DNA of 35,367 nt, from positions 1 to 35,367 of the IMG/VR virus record IMGVR_UViG_3300048588_000205; one strand, written 5' to 3'. The notes below the pieces were generated by a model. It saw only the letters and a list, made by a program, of their open reading frames with translations. It was not told where the DNA came from and did not search any database. Both the position numbers and the translations under genes were made by a program. The number at the start of each line of letters is the position of its first letter. Within the stretch, counting starts at the first letter, position 1. This DNA comes from a virus. Positions 14,370-23,144 of the stretch are shown here, piece by piece.

Positions 14370-14722
14370 TCGTCGGCGTCCTCGGCGTCGTCGGGGGTCA
14401 CCTCGAAGAACTCGATGTCGTCCTCGCCCAACTCGTCGGGCCACTCGTCCTGGACCTGGGTCAGCGTGAGCATCGGGTTGCCGGCGGCACGGCCAGCGAG
14501 CCACCACACGACCATGAGCGAATCGACGCCGAACGAGTCGCCAGAGATGAACGCCTCGAGCGGCAGGCCGGTGGCCTTGCGGACGATCAGCCGCTCCTGG
14601 ATCGGGATGTTGTTGAGCGCCACCGTGCGGGTCTCGTCACCGATCCGCAGCTTGTGGACGACCTTCGCCGCCTTGACCTCTTCCCGGCGCTTGCCGACTC
14701 CTGGGGTTGGCGCTTTGGCCAT
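14357..14722 (-). CDS. Tail assembly chaperone (gpG-like)
   Basis: 121 residues from ATG 14722, with AGGAGG 9 bases upstream. It has the form of actinophage tail chaperones: a short basic N terminus, a compact helical/beta domain (LRIGDETRTVALNNIPIQER) and a strongly acidic C-terminal tail (DAEDADDPQS) ending at the slippery site. Lies between the tail-tube region and tape measure as expected. The longer product is described with the frameshift extension. Confidence 0.8.
   Translation of the reverse strand: MAKAPTPGVGKRREEVKAAKVVHKLRIGDETRTVALNNIPIQERLIVRKATGLPLEAFISGDSFGVDSLMVVWWLAGRAAGNPMLTLTQVQDEWPDELGEDDIEFFEVTPDDAEDADDPQS
14363..14369 (-). promoter_or_regulatory. Candidate -1 ribosomal frameshift site
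   Basis: The minus-strand heptamer C CCC CAA lies four codons before the gpG-like stop. A P-site tRNA on CCC re-pairs fully after slipping back one base; the A-site codon CAA becomes CCA. The -1 frame is then open to 14214 and reads as a natural protein. By position and phase this matches the conserved siphovirus tail frameshift. Confidence 0.65.
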
Positions 14723-14738
14723 ATCTGATTGCCTCCTG

Positions 14739-15209
14739 CTAGTCGTTGAACGCTTGCTTCGCCACGTCCTCGACCGCTTCTCCGTAGGCCTTGGCTATGG
14801 CCTCGGACTCGCGGTTGATCGTGGCGTTGATGGCGTAGGGGCCGCCGCCGCCGCCCACGTCCCACCCGGTGCCGATCCAGTTGCCCTGGGACTTACGTCC
14901 CCAGAACGCCGGAGCGGCCCGGTACTTGCCTCTAGGCGTGCGAGCACCGCCGACGGCGATGGTGGCGCCCTTGCCCTGTGTGGCGGTGCCCTTGATGGCG
15001 CTAGCGAAGTGACCGGCCTGAGCCGATGCGCCGGGAGCGGCGGCGCTCGACTTGGCGGCGATGTCCTTCGCTATCTTGCGCTCCGCCTTGGTGAACTCCT
15101 TCACCCAGTTGGTATCGCCCTCGAGCTTGCGTAGCTCGGCGATGAACTCGTTCAGGCCTTCGACCTGGACGCCGGTACCGCCGCGCCCCTTGCCCCGGCC
15201 CTTGGCCAT
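14739..15209 (-). CDS. HK97 gp10-like connector / tail-completion protein
   Basis: 156 residues, ATG 15209, 4 bases after the tail-tube stop. A basic Gly-rich start (AKGRGKGRGGTG) precedes VEGLNEFIAELRKLEGD, the typical opening of HK97 gp10-like neck proteins. Residues 50-75 (KSSAAAPGASAQAGHFASAI) and PAFWGRKSQG fit this family, where a variable loop precedes the C-terminal helix. Most relatives lie before the tail-tube gene; here it lies after it. Moderately sure of the family. Confidence 0.6.
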   Translation of the reverse strand: MAKGRGKGRGGTGVQVEGLNEFIAELRKLEGDTNWVKEFTKAERKIAKDIAAKSSAAAPGASAQAGHFASAIKGTATQGKGATIAVGGARTPRGKYRAAPAFWGRKSQGNWIGTGWDVGGGGGPYAINATINRESEAIAKAYGEAVEDVAKQAFND

Positions 15210-15213
15210 CGGG

Positions 15214-16368
15214 TCAGACCGTGGCGCTGGCCGAGGTGAGCACGGCGGTGATGGCCGACGCGTTCGTGGTCGACGAACGAACAGCCTTGAACGTGATGGG
15301 CTCCTCGTTGAGGTCCATCGCGTTGAACGACGAGGACGCCTCGTCGATGCGGCAGTTGGCCGTGATGACCAGCGAGTTGGCGCCCGACTCGGTCGAGAAG
15401 GTGGTCACCACTGCCGCCGTCGCACCGGCCTTGAGGACCGTGATCGGGGTGAGGTCGCGGTACTCCCGGCCCAACTGGATGCCGAACTCGCGACGACCGG
15501 TGCGGAGCGGCTCGCTGATGAGCTCGGAGCCGAGGAACCGGCGATCCGTCTTGAGGGCGTTCGTCCCGGTGATGGTCAGGTCGGTCACGGGGTACGCGCC
15601 GCCGCCGTAGGTCACGCTCGCGTGGTTGAACTTGAACGGCGTCGCAGCCAGGGTGCCGTAGGACGGGGTCGCCACCGGAGCGCCGATGACCATCGTCACG
15701 CCGGTCGCTGTGGCGGTGGTGGCCGCCGACAGGGTCACGCTCGTCGCGCTCTGCACTGAGGCGATCGTGGAGCCGGCAGCGATGCCGGTGCCGGTGATGA
15801 GCTTGCCCTTGTCGGCGTTGGAGAACAGCGCAGTGGCCGAGGTGACGGTGGTGTTCGTGGCCGTCGTGCCGTCGGTGATCGTGCGGGTACCGAAGTGGGC
15901 GTCACGGGCGACCGTGGTCAGGCCCAACGTGGCGATCTCGTCAGCGGAGCAGGCGATCTCCCAGTCGGTGACCTTGCAGCCGACCAGCTCCACAGGGATC
16001 AGAGCCGCACCCTCCACGGGCGCCACGCCGAAGTGCGACGTGAACGACAGGTCATCGATGGCGCCGGGGGTGAACGTGTGGACGGTGCCGGTGGTCGACA
16101 CGGCGCCGAACATGTGCTTGAGCAGCAGGCCGATGTGGTCCTGGTACAACTCCATGCCGAGATCGGCCTCGACGCTGATCGGGCCGCCGTTCCACTGGTC
16201 GGAGCCGATGATGTCCAGCCCGGCGACGACGCCTTCGGACTCGATGCGCTCCTTGCTGTAACTGAACGACTGCTCGATGACGGGGAAGAACCGCGACGGC
16301 GCCACACGGGTGCCATAGGTGACCTCGTCGGCGATGCCGAAGTACTGATCAGAGGGGGTGACGGCCAT
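15214..16368 (-). CDS. Major tail (tube) protein with inserted repeat module
   Basis: 384 residues from ATG 16368 (TAATG overlap). The opening (YFGIADEVTYGTRVAPSRFF), the central VPVELVGCKVTDWEI-like strands and a long beta-rich C terminus (FLGSELISEPLRTGRREFGI) match phage tail-tube proteins. Residues 169-230 form an extra module (TATNTTVTSATALF to VTMVIGAPV) closely resembling residues 86-150 of the connector protein encoded at 17016-17771, probably a surface-exposed domain. Order and size agree with a tube subunit; no sheath gene follows, so the tail is non-contractile. Confidence 0.85.
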   Translation of the reverse strand: MAVTPSDQYFGIADEVTYGTRVAPSRFFPVIEQSFSYSKERIESEGVVAGLDIIGSDQWNGGPISVEADLGMELYQDHIGLLLKHMFGAVSTTGTVHTFTPGAIDDLSFTSHFGVAPVEGAALIPVELVGCKVTDWEIACSADEIATLGLTTVARDAHFGTRTITDGTTATNTTVTSATALFSNADKGKLITGTGIAAGSTIASVQSATSVTLSAATTATATGVTMVIGAPVATPSYGTLAATPFKFNHASVTYGGGAYPVTDLTITGTNALKTDRRFLGSELISEPLRTGRREFGIQLGREYRDLTPITVLKAGATAAVVTTFSTESGANSLVITANCRIDEASSSFNAMDLNEEPITFKAVRSSTTNASAITAVLTSASATV

Positions 16369-16550
16369 TACTTCTGCTCCTTCTTGACCGCCGCAGCGGG
16401 CTTGGGGGTGACTGCTTCGAACTCGGGTCGGGCAGCCAGCTCGGCGGCCACCGCTTCATCGGCGACGTTGAACACCTCGCCCGCAGCGGCGGTGATGCCG
16501 AGCGTGGTGAAGGTCTGCGCCACCTTGGACACGTTCTTGATCTGAGCCAT
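16368..16550 (-). CDS. Small hypothetical structural-region protein
   Basis: 60 residues from ATG 16550, with AGGAG 8 bases upstream. Beta-hairpin-like N terminus (VSKVAQTFTTLGITAAAGEV), then an Ala-rich helix and a Lys-rich tail (AAAVKKEQK). Coupled to the tail-tube gene by TAATG. No family recognised; possibly a small head-tail or tube accessory. Confidence 0.7.
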   Translation of the reverse strand: MAQIKNVSKVAQTFTTLGITAAAGEVFNVADEAVAAELAARPEFEAVTPKPAAAVKKEQK

Positions 16551-16560
16551 GACGGCGCTC

Positions 16561-17016
16561 CTAGTAAGGGGAAAGACGGGAGTGAACGGAGAGGGTGATT
16601 TCCGCATAGGACAGAGCGCCATCGGCGGTCATCTGGATCTGGTGGCGGCGGCGCACGATGCCCGCCGAGAGCACGCCGTCGAGGTCGGAGAGCGACGGAT
16701 CAGCGGCGAGCACAGAGTGAACGGCGGCCTCGATCTCGGCCAGGCGTTCACGGGTGGCGGCGCGGGTGATGCGGCCACGCACGTGCGCCAGAATCCGCAC
16801 CTCGAAGATGTCGTCATAGGGCTTGACGCCGCCGACGGCCACCGGCATGGAAGCCACCGAGTCGATCTCGTCGTCTACGACGAGTGTCTCGGGGCCGATC
16901 ATGTCGAGGTCGCCGGGCCAGCCGTCGAGCACCTGCACTCCGGCGAGCTCGGTGGCGCCGGTCAGCACGGCGACGAGGTGGGTGCAGACCTGCCCCCAGA
17001 TCGGTGTAGCGGCCAT
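16561..17016 (-). CDS. Probable tail terminator / head-tail joining protein
   Basis: 151 residues, ATG 17016 (TGATG overlap). Mixed alpha/beta: WGQVCTHLVAVLTGATELAG at the start, ILAHVRGRITRAATRERLAE in the middle, then a final strand-rich part (YAEITLSVHSRLSPY). Size, fold impression and position between the connector and tail tube suggest a tail terminator (HK97 gp10/lambda gpU type). This is inference from order; no catalytic motif expected. Confidence 0.6.
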   Translation of the reverse strand: MAATPIWGQVCTHLVAVLTGATELAGVQVLDGWPGDLDMIGPETLVVDDEIDSVASMPVAVGGVKPYDDIFEVRILAHVRGRITRAATRERLAEIEAAVHSVLAADPSLSDLDGVLSAGIVRRRHQIQMTADGALSYAEITLSVHSRLSPY

Positions 17017-17771
17017 CAGGCGAGGCCGACGCGCTCGTCGGGGAGGCTGTTGAGCAGGCGGTCCACGTCGAGCCAGCCGGTCGGGCGGCCGGCGTGCCAG
17101 TCGGGCGTGGAGTAGCGGGTGGTGCCCGCCTCGGTGGCGATCGACAACGTGTTGCGGGACACGCCAGAGGAGCGGGCCTGCAAGGTGCAGAGCACGTACT
17201 CGGTGCAGGCGTCGAGCAGCAGCGACGGCGTGGAGGTCATGCCGTGCCGGAACGCCACCGTGAAGCGGCCGCGGTGGCCGATGTGGATACGCCCGGGCGC
17301 CTCATCGATCTGATCGACGAGGACCGGCGTGCCGATCGTGGCCACCACGCCGGTGGCCGCCGCCGTCGTGGCAGCCGAGAGGACCACCGCCGTGGCGCTG
17401 GAACGGGTGGCGATCGTGACGCCGAGCGGGAACCCGTCGCCGATCACGGTGCGGCCCACGTCCTCGGACGTGAACGCCGCCGTTGCCGAGGTGAGCGCCG
17501 TGTTCGTGGCCGTCACCGCGTCGGACACCCTGCGGGCGTCGTCAGCGTCCACGACCACCACCTGCGCCACACGGCGGGCGGGGAGCTCGAGGACGCCGTA
17601 GCGGTCGCTGTGGCCGGTGTGGAAGGCCGTGCGCTGCGTCGGGGCCACGCCCCGGTAGCGGCAGACGATCTCATCGAACGAAGCGATGGCCGCCGTCACC
17701 TCACCGTCGGCGAGGCGGGCCAGGCGCGTGTCCCGCTCCTTCGCTGCGGTGGCGGTGAGGAGGGCGGCCAC
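17016..17771 (-). CDS. Head-tail connector protein with inserted repeat module
   Basis: 251 residues from GTG 17771, 3 bases after the upstream stop. The first 80 and last 100 residues form a neck-protein-like core: helical N terminus (LARLADGEVTAAIASFDEIV), then LELPARRVAQVVVVDADD, and near the end SLLLDACTEYVLCTLQARSS. Inserted at about 86-150 is a Ser/Thr/Ala-rich beta module (VTATNTALTSATAAF to VVATIGTPV) nearly repeated in the tail-tube protein. Connector identity rests on position after the capsid gene and core pattern. Confidence 0.65.
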   Translation of the reverse strand: MAALLTATAAKERDTRLARLADGEVTAAIASFDEIVCRYRGVAPTQRTAFHTGHSDRYGVLELPARRVAQVVVVDADDARRVSDAVTATNTALTSATAAFTSEDVGRTVIGDGFPLGVTIATRSSATAVVLSAATTAAATGVVATIGTPVLVDQIDEAPGRIHIGHRGRFTVAFRHGMTSTPSLLLDACTEYVLCTLQARSSGVSRNTLSIATEAGTTRYSTPDWHAGRPTGWLDVDRLLNSLPDERVGLA

Positions 17772-17774
17772 GGG

Positions 17775-17975
17775 TCAGGCCTTGGCCTTGCGGACGGTGG
17801 TGCGCTTCTCGCCGGGAGCGGCGGTCGCCTGCTCCACGACGGGCGCGGTGGGGGCGGCCTTCGGCGCCACGGGGGCACCATCGACGAGCTCGAAGTAGGA
17901 CGGGTTGGAGACCACGAACGGGTCATCACCCGGCAGGTGGGCGCCAGCAGCGACCACGCGGGTCGACGACGCCAT
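17775..17975 (-). CDS. Small head-region protein
   Basis: 66 residues from ATG 17975, chosen for the ribosome site GAGGTG 7 bases upstream; a start 24-27 bases farther upstream is possible. PFVVSNPSYFELVDGAPVAP resembles the hydrophobic segment of many small head-protein genes; the rest is Ala/Pro/Thr-rich with a basic end (TTVRKAKA). Possibly a head-tail connector accessory or capsid-associated protein. Not assigned. Confidence 0.65.
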   Translation of the reverse strand: MASSTRVVAAGAHLPGDDPFVVSNPSYFELVDGAPVAPKAAPTAPVVEQATAAPGEKRTTVRKAKA

Positions 17976-18047
17976 CCCGCACCTCGCACGGTAGGTAGCC
18001 ACAGAACGGACCTCAGATCACGTAGACGGGCAGGGGGAAACGGCGAC

Positions 18048-18072
18048 GGGCGGCCCCGGTGGCCGGCCGCCC
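18048..18072 (-). terminator. Hairpin downstream of the capsid gene
   Basis: GGGCGGCC (18048-18055) pairs with GGCCGCCC (18065-18072) around a 9-base loop; on the minus strand GTCGCCGTTTCCCCC follows. It lies in the 117-base gap after the major capsid gene, where a partial terminator would set capsid expression above that of the downstream connector genes. Confidence 0.5.
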
Positions 18073-18092
18073 GCCCCACGCTCAGGGTTGGA

Positions 18093-19496
18093 CTACGCCG
18101 CGGTGGGGTTGTCCAAGATGGTGAAGGCGGCGTCGTTGACGCTGTCAGCGCCGGTCCGCCACCAGGCGAGCAGGCCGCGCTGGCCGGTAAGCTTCCCGTC
18201 GCCGTTGACGACGTGCTGCACGGTCTCCACCGACATGCCCACGCGATCCACGATCACGTAGTTGCGGAAGTCGCCGAGGATGGCGATGTAGTTGGTCGCC
18301 GTCGCCGACACGTCCCACGAACCGTCCATGGCGGACGCCTCATAGGCGTTGTAGCCGAGGAGCTGCGACGGCATGGCAGCGCCGAGGCGCTCCCACAGCG
18401 CAGCGCCACCGTTGGCGTCGAACTGCCGGATGCGGTTGTAGATGGACTTGTTGGCCACCCACGACGCGTTCGGGCGGAAGCGGGGGCCGAGGGCCTCCTC
18501 CACCGCGTACAGGTCGGTGGCAGCGAACACGCCCTCGGCGCCGGCCACGTTGATCTCCGAGGCGGTGCCAGCGAGGGCGGTCACGATGCCGACGGGCTCG
18601 TTGGAGCCGTCACCGGCGCCGACCGCGTGCTTCGTGGCCTCGAGGGTGTCCTTCGCGTCCTGGAGCAGGAGCAACATGTCCGACGTGAAGCCGGGGTAGT
18701 CCATGCCGATCTCGAAGGAGTAGTTGATCTGCGCGTGGGCGCGGTGGGCGGTGATGGTGGGCTGGGCCAGGGTGGGCGAACCCTCCGTGATGGCCGAACC
18801 CTCAGCCGAGAACGCAGCGGTGACGCCAGCGGTGCTGACGCCCTTCCACTTGTCGTTCGTGATCGGCACCACGCGGCTGATCTGGCGGAACGGGTTGGCC
18901 GAACCGTCGGAGGTCAGGATCAGCGTGGGGTCGATGATCACCGGGACGGCGAAGCCGCCGGCCGTGGTGGTCAGCGAAGCCGCACGGGTGAAGACCTCGC
19001 GCTCGTCGTGGGTGAGCGAGATGCCCGACGGGTCCTGGATGAGCTTGCCGAACGCCCGCTCGTAGGTGGGCGAAGCGGTGGCGAGCACGCGAACAGCGGC
19101 GTCCACGGGGAGGGTGCGGACGAGCTCCTCAGCCCGCTCGCGGTGGGCGTCCTTGGCGAACGCGCCGGCCTCGATGGCCCGGCAGGCCTGGCTCCGGGTC
19201 TGCGAACCATCGGAGGTCCGCAGCTCGGACAGGTCGAACGGGTCCTGACGGACGATCACGTTCGGGGCGCCGAAGGTGGCACCGCGCTCGATGTTGGTGT
19301 CGGCCTTGGCCTGGTCGATGGTGGCGACGAAGCGGTCGATGCGCTTGTCGGCGTCGGCCACGTAGTCGAGGCCGGCCTGGAAGGCGGCGTCCTCGTCGGG
19401 GGACAGGTCGCGGGTCAGGCCGTCGGTGGAGAGGGCCTGGAGGTGGTCGATGACGTACTGGCGCTCGTCGCGCAGCTTGTCGAGGGGCGTGGTCAT
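18093..19496 (-). CDS. Major capsid protein, HK97 fold
   Basis: 467 residues; ATG 19496 overlaps the protease stop by ATGA. The first 130 residues are helical and charged (delta/scaffold domain, probably removed by the protease). The mature part starts around the segment ending LTTTAGGFAVPVIIDPT and runs through the HK97-typical ISRVVPITNDKWKGVSTAGV, AQINYSFEIGMDYPGF and LGYNAYEASAM, ending in VNDAAFTILDNPTAA. Protease-capsid order is the HK97 plan. Confidence 0.93.
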   Translation of the reverse strand: MTTPLDKLRDERQYVIDHLQALSTDGLTRDLSPDEDAAFQAGLDYVADADKRIDRFVATIDQAKADTNIERGATFGAPNVIVRQDPFDLSELRTSDGSQTRSQACRAIEAGAFAKDAHRERAEELVRTLPVDAAVRVLATASPTYERAFGKLIQDPSGISLTHDEREVFTRAASLTTTAGGFAVPVIIDPTLILTSDGSANPFRQISRVVPITNDKWKGVSTAGVTAAFSAEGSAITEGSPTLAQPTITAHRAHAQINYSFEIGMDYPGFTSDMLLLLQDAKDTLEATKHAVGAGDGSNEPVGIVTALAGTASEINVAGAEGVFAATDLYAVEEALGPRFRPNASWVANKSIYNRIRQFDANGGAALWERLGAAMPSQLLGYNAYEASAMDGSWDVSATATNYIAILGDFRNYVIVDRVGMSVETVQHVVNGDGKLTGQRGLLAWWRTGADSVNDAAFTILDNPTAA

Positions 19497-20251
19497 GGGT
19501 TGTCTCCAAGGGTCAGGAGGGCGAGCGCGCGGACGCGCGCTTCGGGTGACATGCGAGGAGTGCTGCGCGGCTCCTGCATCGGTTCGACGGGTTCCACCAC
19601 CGGAGTGCCCTCATCGAGGGCGGCTTCGACGGCGGGACTGCCGAGAGGGAGGGCGCGAGCGAACTCGAGCGCCAGATCGGGATCAGCGGCGAGGGCTGCC
19701 AGTAGTTCGCGGGCCTGTTCGCCGTACGCGCCGGCACGAACACCGGCGATCAGCGCGCCGTCGTAGGCGGGGAACGACACGGCCGACACCTCATCGAGGC
19801 CGACTTCGAGCCGCTCCACGGCGGAGCGGTCGGCGTTGGCCCTGGACTTGATCGGCCGGAAGCCGACAGACAGGGCGTCGAGGGCGCCATCACGGATGAG
19901 CTCCAAGGCTTCATCACCGGCGGTGGTCTTGCTCACCCGGAACTCGGCGTAGAGGCCGGCGGCGTCCTCACGGAGCAAGCTCGCCTTGCCGAGCGGCATC
20001 GACCGGCGGTCGTGCTGGGCCAGGAACTTGACCCGGTTGCCACGCTCGGCGATCGTCTTGGCGAACGCACCGCGCCGGAAGGTCTCGTCGTAGACGCCCT
20101 CCATGTCGCGGATGGCGGTGGGGGTGTCGAACGGAACAGCGATGCCGACCACAGTGCGGCCGTCGCCGCGAATCTCGAGGTCGGCGTGGTGGGCGCGATT
20201 GAGGGTTTCCACGATGCGCCTCCCTTCGGGGGTCGGGGCTGGTGCGCTCAT
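19493..20251 (-). CDS. Prohead protease (HK97 family, peptidase U35-like)
   Basis: 252 residues from ATG 20251, ATGA overlap with the portal stop. Core features: VVGIAVPFDTPTAIRDMEGV, VYDETFRRGAFAKTI, catalytic-region FLAQHDRRSMPLGK (His in AQHD) and DGALDALSVGFRP with the conserved Ser-Val-Gly-Phe. It cleaves the capsid delta domain during maturation. The C-terminal 60 residues (Glu/Pro-rich, then RVRALALLTLGDNP) extend beyond the fold and may guide capsid incorporation. Confidence 0.92.
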   Translation of the reverse strand: MSAPAPTPEGRRIVETLNRAHHADLEIRGDGRTVVGIAVPFDTPTAIRDMEGVYDETFRRGAFAKTIAERGNRVKFLAQHDRRSMPLGKASLLREDAAGLYAEFRVSKTTAGDEALELIRDGALDALSVGFRPIKSRANADRSAVERLEVGLDEVSAVSFPAYDGALIAGVRAGAYGEQARELLAALAADPDLALEFARALPLGSPAVEAALDEGTPVVEPVEPMQEPRSTPRMSPEARVRALALLTLGDNP

Positions 20252-21630
20252 GGCGCGGGGGTGGGGGCGGGTGGCGTGCTGTTCGGCGACTGGAGCTGCA
20301 CGCTGTAGAGGTTGGAGTGGACGAGCTTCGTGAAGTCGTTGGCCTGCACGGCCGCCACGACCGAATCGGGCTGGAAACCGGCGTCCACGAGGGTGCGAAT
20401 CGTGTTCGACCGCTGCGCCGAAATCTCGCTGTCGTCCTTCATGTCCTCCTGCAAGAAGGGGACGTCGCGCTCGTCGTACCAGAGCCGACCCTCGCCGGGA
20501 GACAGGTTCGGCGGGAACTTGAGCACCGATTCCAGCGCACCGGCGGCGGCGCGCCACTGCGGGCGCAGCCACACGTCCGCCACCGCCCGGCGAGCCTGCG
20601 AGAAGTTGGAATAGGTCGCCGAGGCAAGACCTTCGGAGAGGCCGGCCATCAGCGGGGCGATGCCGCTGGCGGTGGCAATGCGGGTCTCTCCGGCGCCCTG
20701 GGTGGCCTTGAAATCGATGGCCTTGAGGTCTGCGCCAACGACCTTCACATCAGCCCCACCGGCAAGCCACATTGTGCGGTAAGCGTTGCGGGCGCCCTCG
20801 TGCTTGGCCATCTCGTTCACGAGCTCCAAGAACTCGGGCTTGGCGATGGACTTATCCAGCGATACCACCATGTTCGGGGTCGCTGCGTTGTCGAAGAACC
20901 GGCCCTTGTGGGTGGTCGCCGCCGTATCGCTTCGGATCTCCTCCAGCACCGGCGTCAGCCACGACATGCCCCGGAACTCGGCGTCCGGGTCAGGCGACGG
21001 GGCGTAATGCACCATCTCCGCCACCGGGATCGGAACAGGCTCACCCGTGTGGCGGCCATGTGGCCACCACACGTAGAACGTCGGCTCGAGGTCGATGCCG
21101 GTGTCATCGTTCGTGGTGGAGCCGAACGCCATGTCGACCCGGTCGGGGCGCAGGCGGATCAGCCGATCACCGTTGCGCCAGAGGTAGGCGTTGCCGGCCA
21201 GCGAGCTATCCAGCTCCATGCGGGCCAGGAGGTCGGCGGTCGTGCCGTTGCGCCATGGCCGCTCGAGGACGCCGAGCTCAGGAGTGCCGAACAGGTCGGA
21301 CGGGCGGCCGTTGTTGAACTTCTGCCACTGGAAACGGGCCTCTGAGAACAGGCGCATACGCACGCCGATGAGGCCGAACACGATGCCGTTTCGGTAGTAG
21401 CCGGCGGAGATGTAGCCCGTGAAGCTGTTGGGCGCCGACTCTGTCTTGACGCCGTTACCCCACGTGGTCTGCGGCGTCATGCCGGCCAGATTCCATGGGT
21501 CCATGGAATCGGCGAACCACTGGTCGACGGAGTACCGCTGTTCGACGTTGTGGAGCGGCAGGGACCGGAGTGCCTTGTTCGCTTCGTGGTAACGCTGCGC
21601 CGATTCACTCAAGACGAGGGAGCTGGCCAT
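20248..21630 (-). CDS. Portal protein (HK97/SPP1-like)
   Basis: 460 residues from ATG 21630, picked because GGAGGT lies 9 bases upstream; a start at 21663 would overlap the terminase stop (TAATG) and add 11 residues. Portal-type segments: GYYRNGIVFGLIGVRMRLFS, the wing SSLAGNAYLWRNGDRLIRLR, EMVHYAPSPDPDAEFRGMSW and the stem helix IASGIAPLMAGLSEG-like region (ATASGIAPLMAGLSEGLAS). The Pro-rich C terminus (PNSTPPAPTPAP) is probably flexible. It forms the DNA-translocation vertex with the terminase. Confidence 0.92.
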   Translation of the reverse strand: MASSLVLSESAQRYHEANKALRSLPLHNVEQRYSVDQWFADSMDPWNLAGMTPQTTWGNGVKTESAPNSFTGYISAGYYRNGIVFGLIGVRMRLFSEARFQWQKFNNGRPSDLFGTPELGVLERPWRNGTTADLLARMELDSSLAGNAYLWRNGDRLIRLRPDRVDMAFGSTTNDDTGIDLEPTFYVWWPHGRHTGEPVPIPVAEMVHYAPSPDPDAEFRGMSWLTPVLEEIRSDTAATTHKGRFFDNAATPNMVVSLDKSIAKPEFLELVNEMAKHEGARNAYRTMWLAGGADVKVVGADLKAIDFKATQGAGETRIATASGIAPLMAGLSEGLASATYSNFSQARRAVADVWLRPQWRAAAGALESVLKFPPNLSPGEGRLWYDERDVPFLQEDMKDDSEISAQRSNTIRTLVDAGFQPDSVVAAVQANDFTKLVHSNLYSVQLQSPNSTPPAPTPAP

Positions 21631-21662
21631 AGGTGCTCTACCTCCATCGGGTGAGTCGGGCA

Positions 21663-23144
21663 TTAGGTGAAGACCACGGCGCAGGCCGCGGACTTAGCGG
21701 GGCCGGTCAGGTGGCCCCACGCCGCGAGGCCAACGGCCACGAGTGGGGAGATGTCCACCGACGATGAGCGGCGAGACCACAGCCAGCCATCACCGGAGAT
21801 CCGACGGGACGCAGAAGCCACGGCGGTGTCAAGCTCGGGCTGGCCACGATGGGCACACCGGCCCTCGACGACAGATGAGAGCAGGTGACCGCAGGCTGAC
21901 TTGTGATCGGCCACCGACACCACCGACACGGTGACGCCGGCACGCTCAAGCTCGGGAACCAGGGCCACGGCCGGCGAACCAGCGGCGACCATCACGCACT
22001 TCGGGCTGTTGCGCTCGACGATGCAGGCGAGCTCGGCCACGACCCAATCGGTCGACGGGCCGTGGGAGATGATCTCGACGCCGAACCCGTCGCCAACCGC
22101 ACCGGCGGCGGCGATGGCGGCCGATGCGCCATCGGGTGACACGTCGACAGCCAGCGACACGGGGTCAGCCATCTTGCCGTCACCAGCAGCCGCCGCCCAC
22201 GCGGCGCTCGGGATCACGCTGTCGGCGGCGTTCGGATTCCAGCGGTTGAGGTAGGCCCGATCGAACTCGGCGGGGTCCATCGACTCGAAGTCGGCGCGCA
22301 CCGCCGCCTCGGTGATCGTATGGCCGAGAGCCGGCATCGTTGCCCACCACGTCTCGGGGTCCTCGCGGTCAGCATCATCGGCGGCCGACCACTCGAAGTA
22401 GGCGACGCCGGGGTGGTGACCTTCGGCGCAGCGGGCACGGCCGGATTCGACCTTGCCCCACAGGTACGGCGAGGTGCCAGGGGTGCGGCCGGCGGTCGAA
22501 ACGACCCAAACCTGCGGGTCATCCCGGGTGATCTGGGCAGGCTTGAACGCCTGCTCCATGCGGGAATCCTTCTGAGCGAACGCCTCATCGATGAAGCCGA
22601 GGTCCAACGTCGGACCGTGGCCAGAGGTCTCACCGCTGGCCGAGATGCCGTACATCGAGCCGTTGTGGCGCCAGATGAGCGCCTCGTTGCCGTTGGTCAT
22701 GCGTGACCGGTACGGCTTCGGCTTGCGCTTGCCGATAGGCGACAGGTCCAACAGCGGGAGGTGGTCGTCCTCCCACTTCTTGCGGGCGTCGTTGCGGGTC
22801 TGCGCGGTGTAGACGATGTTCTGCTTCGTGGCCCACGCCAGCGCACGGTGGACCGCGGTGGCCAGGATCAGCGTCGTCTTGCCTGACTGGCGGGGAACGA
22901 GTAGCACGATCTCCCGGTAGACCAGCAGTCCGGTCACCGGGTCGACCTCGAGGGCCACGTCAGCGACGTACTGCTGCCACGGCATGAACGGCTTGCCGAG
23001 CTGGGAAGCGACCTCGCCGGCCTTCGGGCCGAGAGTCAGGCGATCAGGGTTGCGGGGGGTGGCGAACCGGGGCGGGCAGTCAGCCAGGGTTGGCGAGGGA
23101 CCGTTCCCATTGAGCGAACGCGTCATCGTCGTCGGCACCTTCAC
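21663..23144 (-). CDS. Terminase large subunit
   Basis: 493 residues from GTG 23144; ATG 23126 is an alternative with a smaller overlap of the small-subunit gene. Walker A-like VPRQSGKT (about 83-90), Walker B LDLGFIDEA, and a C-terminal RNase H-type nuclease beginning SLAVDVSPDGAS with the first metal Asp. It packages DNA into proheads and cuts it. No packaging-type clue is decisive; the contig's circular ends permit headful or cohesive-end packaging. Confidence 0.95.
   Translation of the reverse strand: MKVPTTMTRSLNGNGPSPTLADCPPRFATPRNPDRLTLGPKAGEVASQLGKPFMPWQQYVADVALEVDPVTGLLVYREIVLLVPRQSGKTTLILATAVHRALAWATKQNIVYTAQTRNDARKKWEDDHLPLLDLSPIGKRKPKPYRSRMTNGNEALIWRHNGSMYGISASGETSGHGPTLDLGFIDEAFAQKDSRMEQAFKPAQITRDDPQVWVVSTAGRTPGTSPYLWGKVESGRARCAEGHHPGVAYFEWSAADDADREDPETWWATMPALGHTITEAAVRADFESMDPAEFDRAYLNRWNPNAADSVIPSAAWAAAAGDGKMADPVSLAVDVSPDGASAAIAAAGAVGDGFGVEIISHGPSTDWVVAELACIVERNSPKCVMVAAGSPAVALVPELERAGVTVSVVSVADHKSACGHLLSSVVEGRCAHRGQPELDTAVASASRRISGDGWLWSRRSSSVDISPLVAVGLAAWGHLTGPAKSAACAVVFT

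Noticed and set aside
17094-19766. An 890-residue plus-strand open frame
   Set aside because: Antisense to the capsid and connector genes, with low-complexity His/Gly/Arg/Val composition and no motif.
21631-21663. Portal start at ATG 21663 (TAATG overlap)
   Set aside because: The GGAGGT ribosome site is properly spaced for ATG 21630, and the extra residues (PDSPDGGRAP) encode that site itself. The longer form is not impossible.
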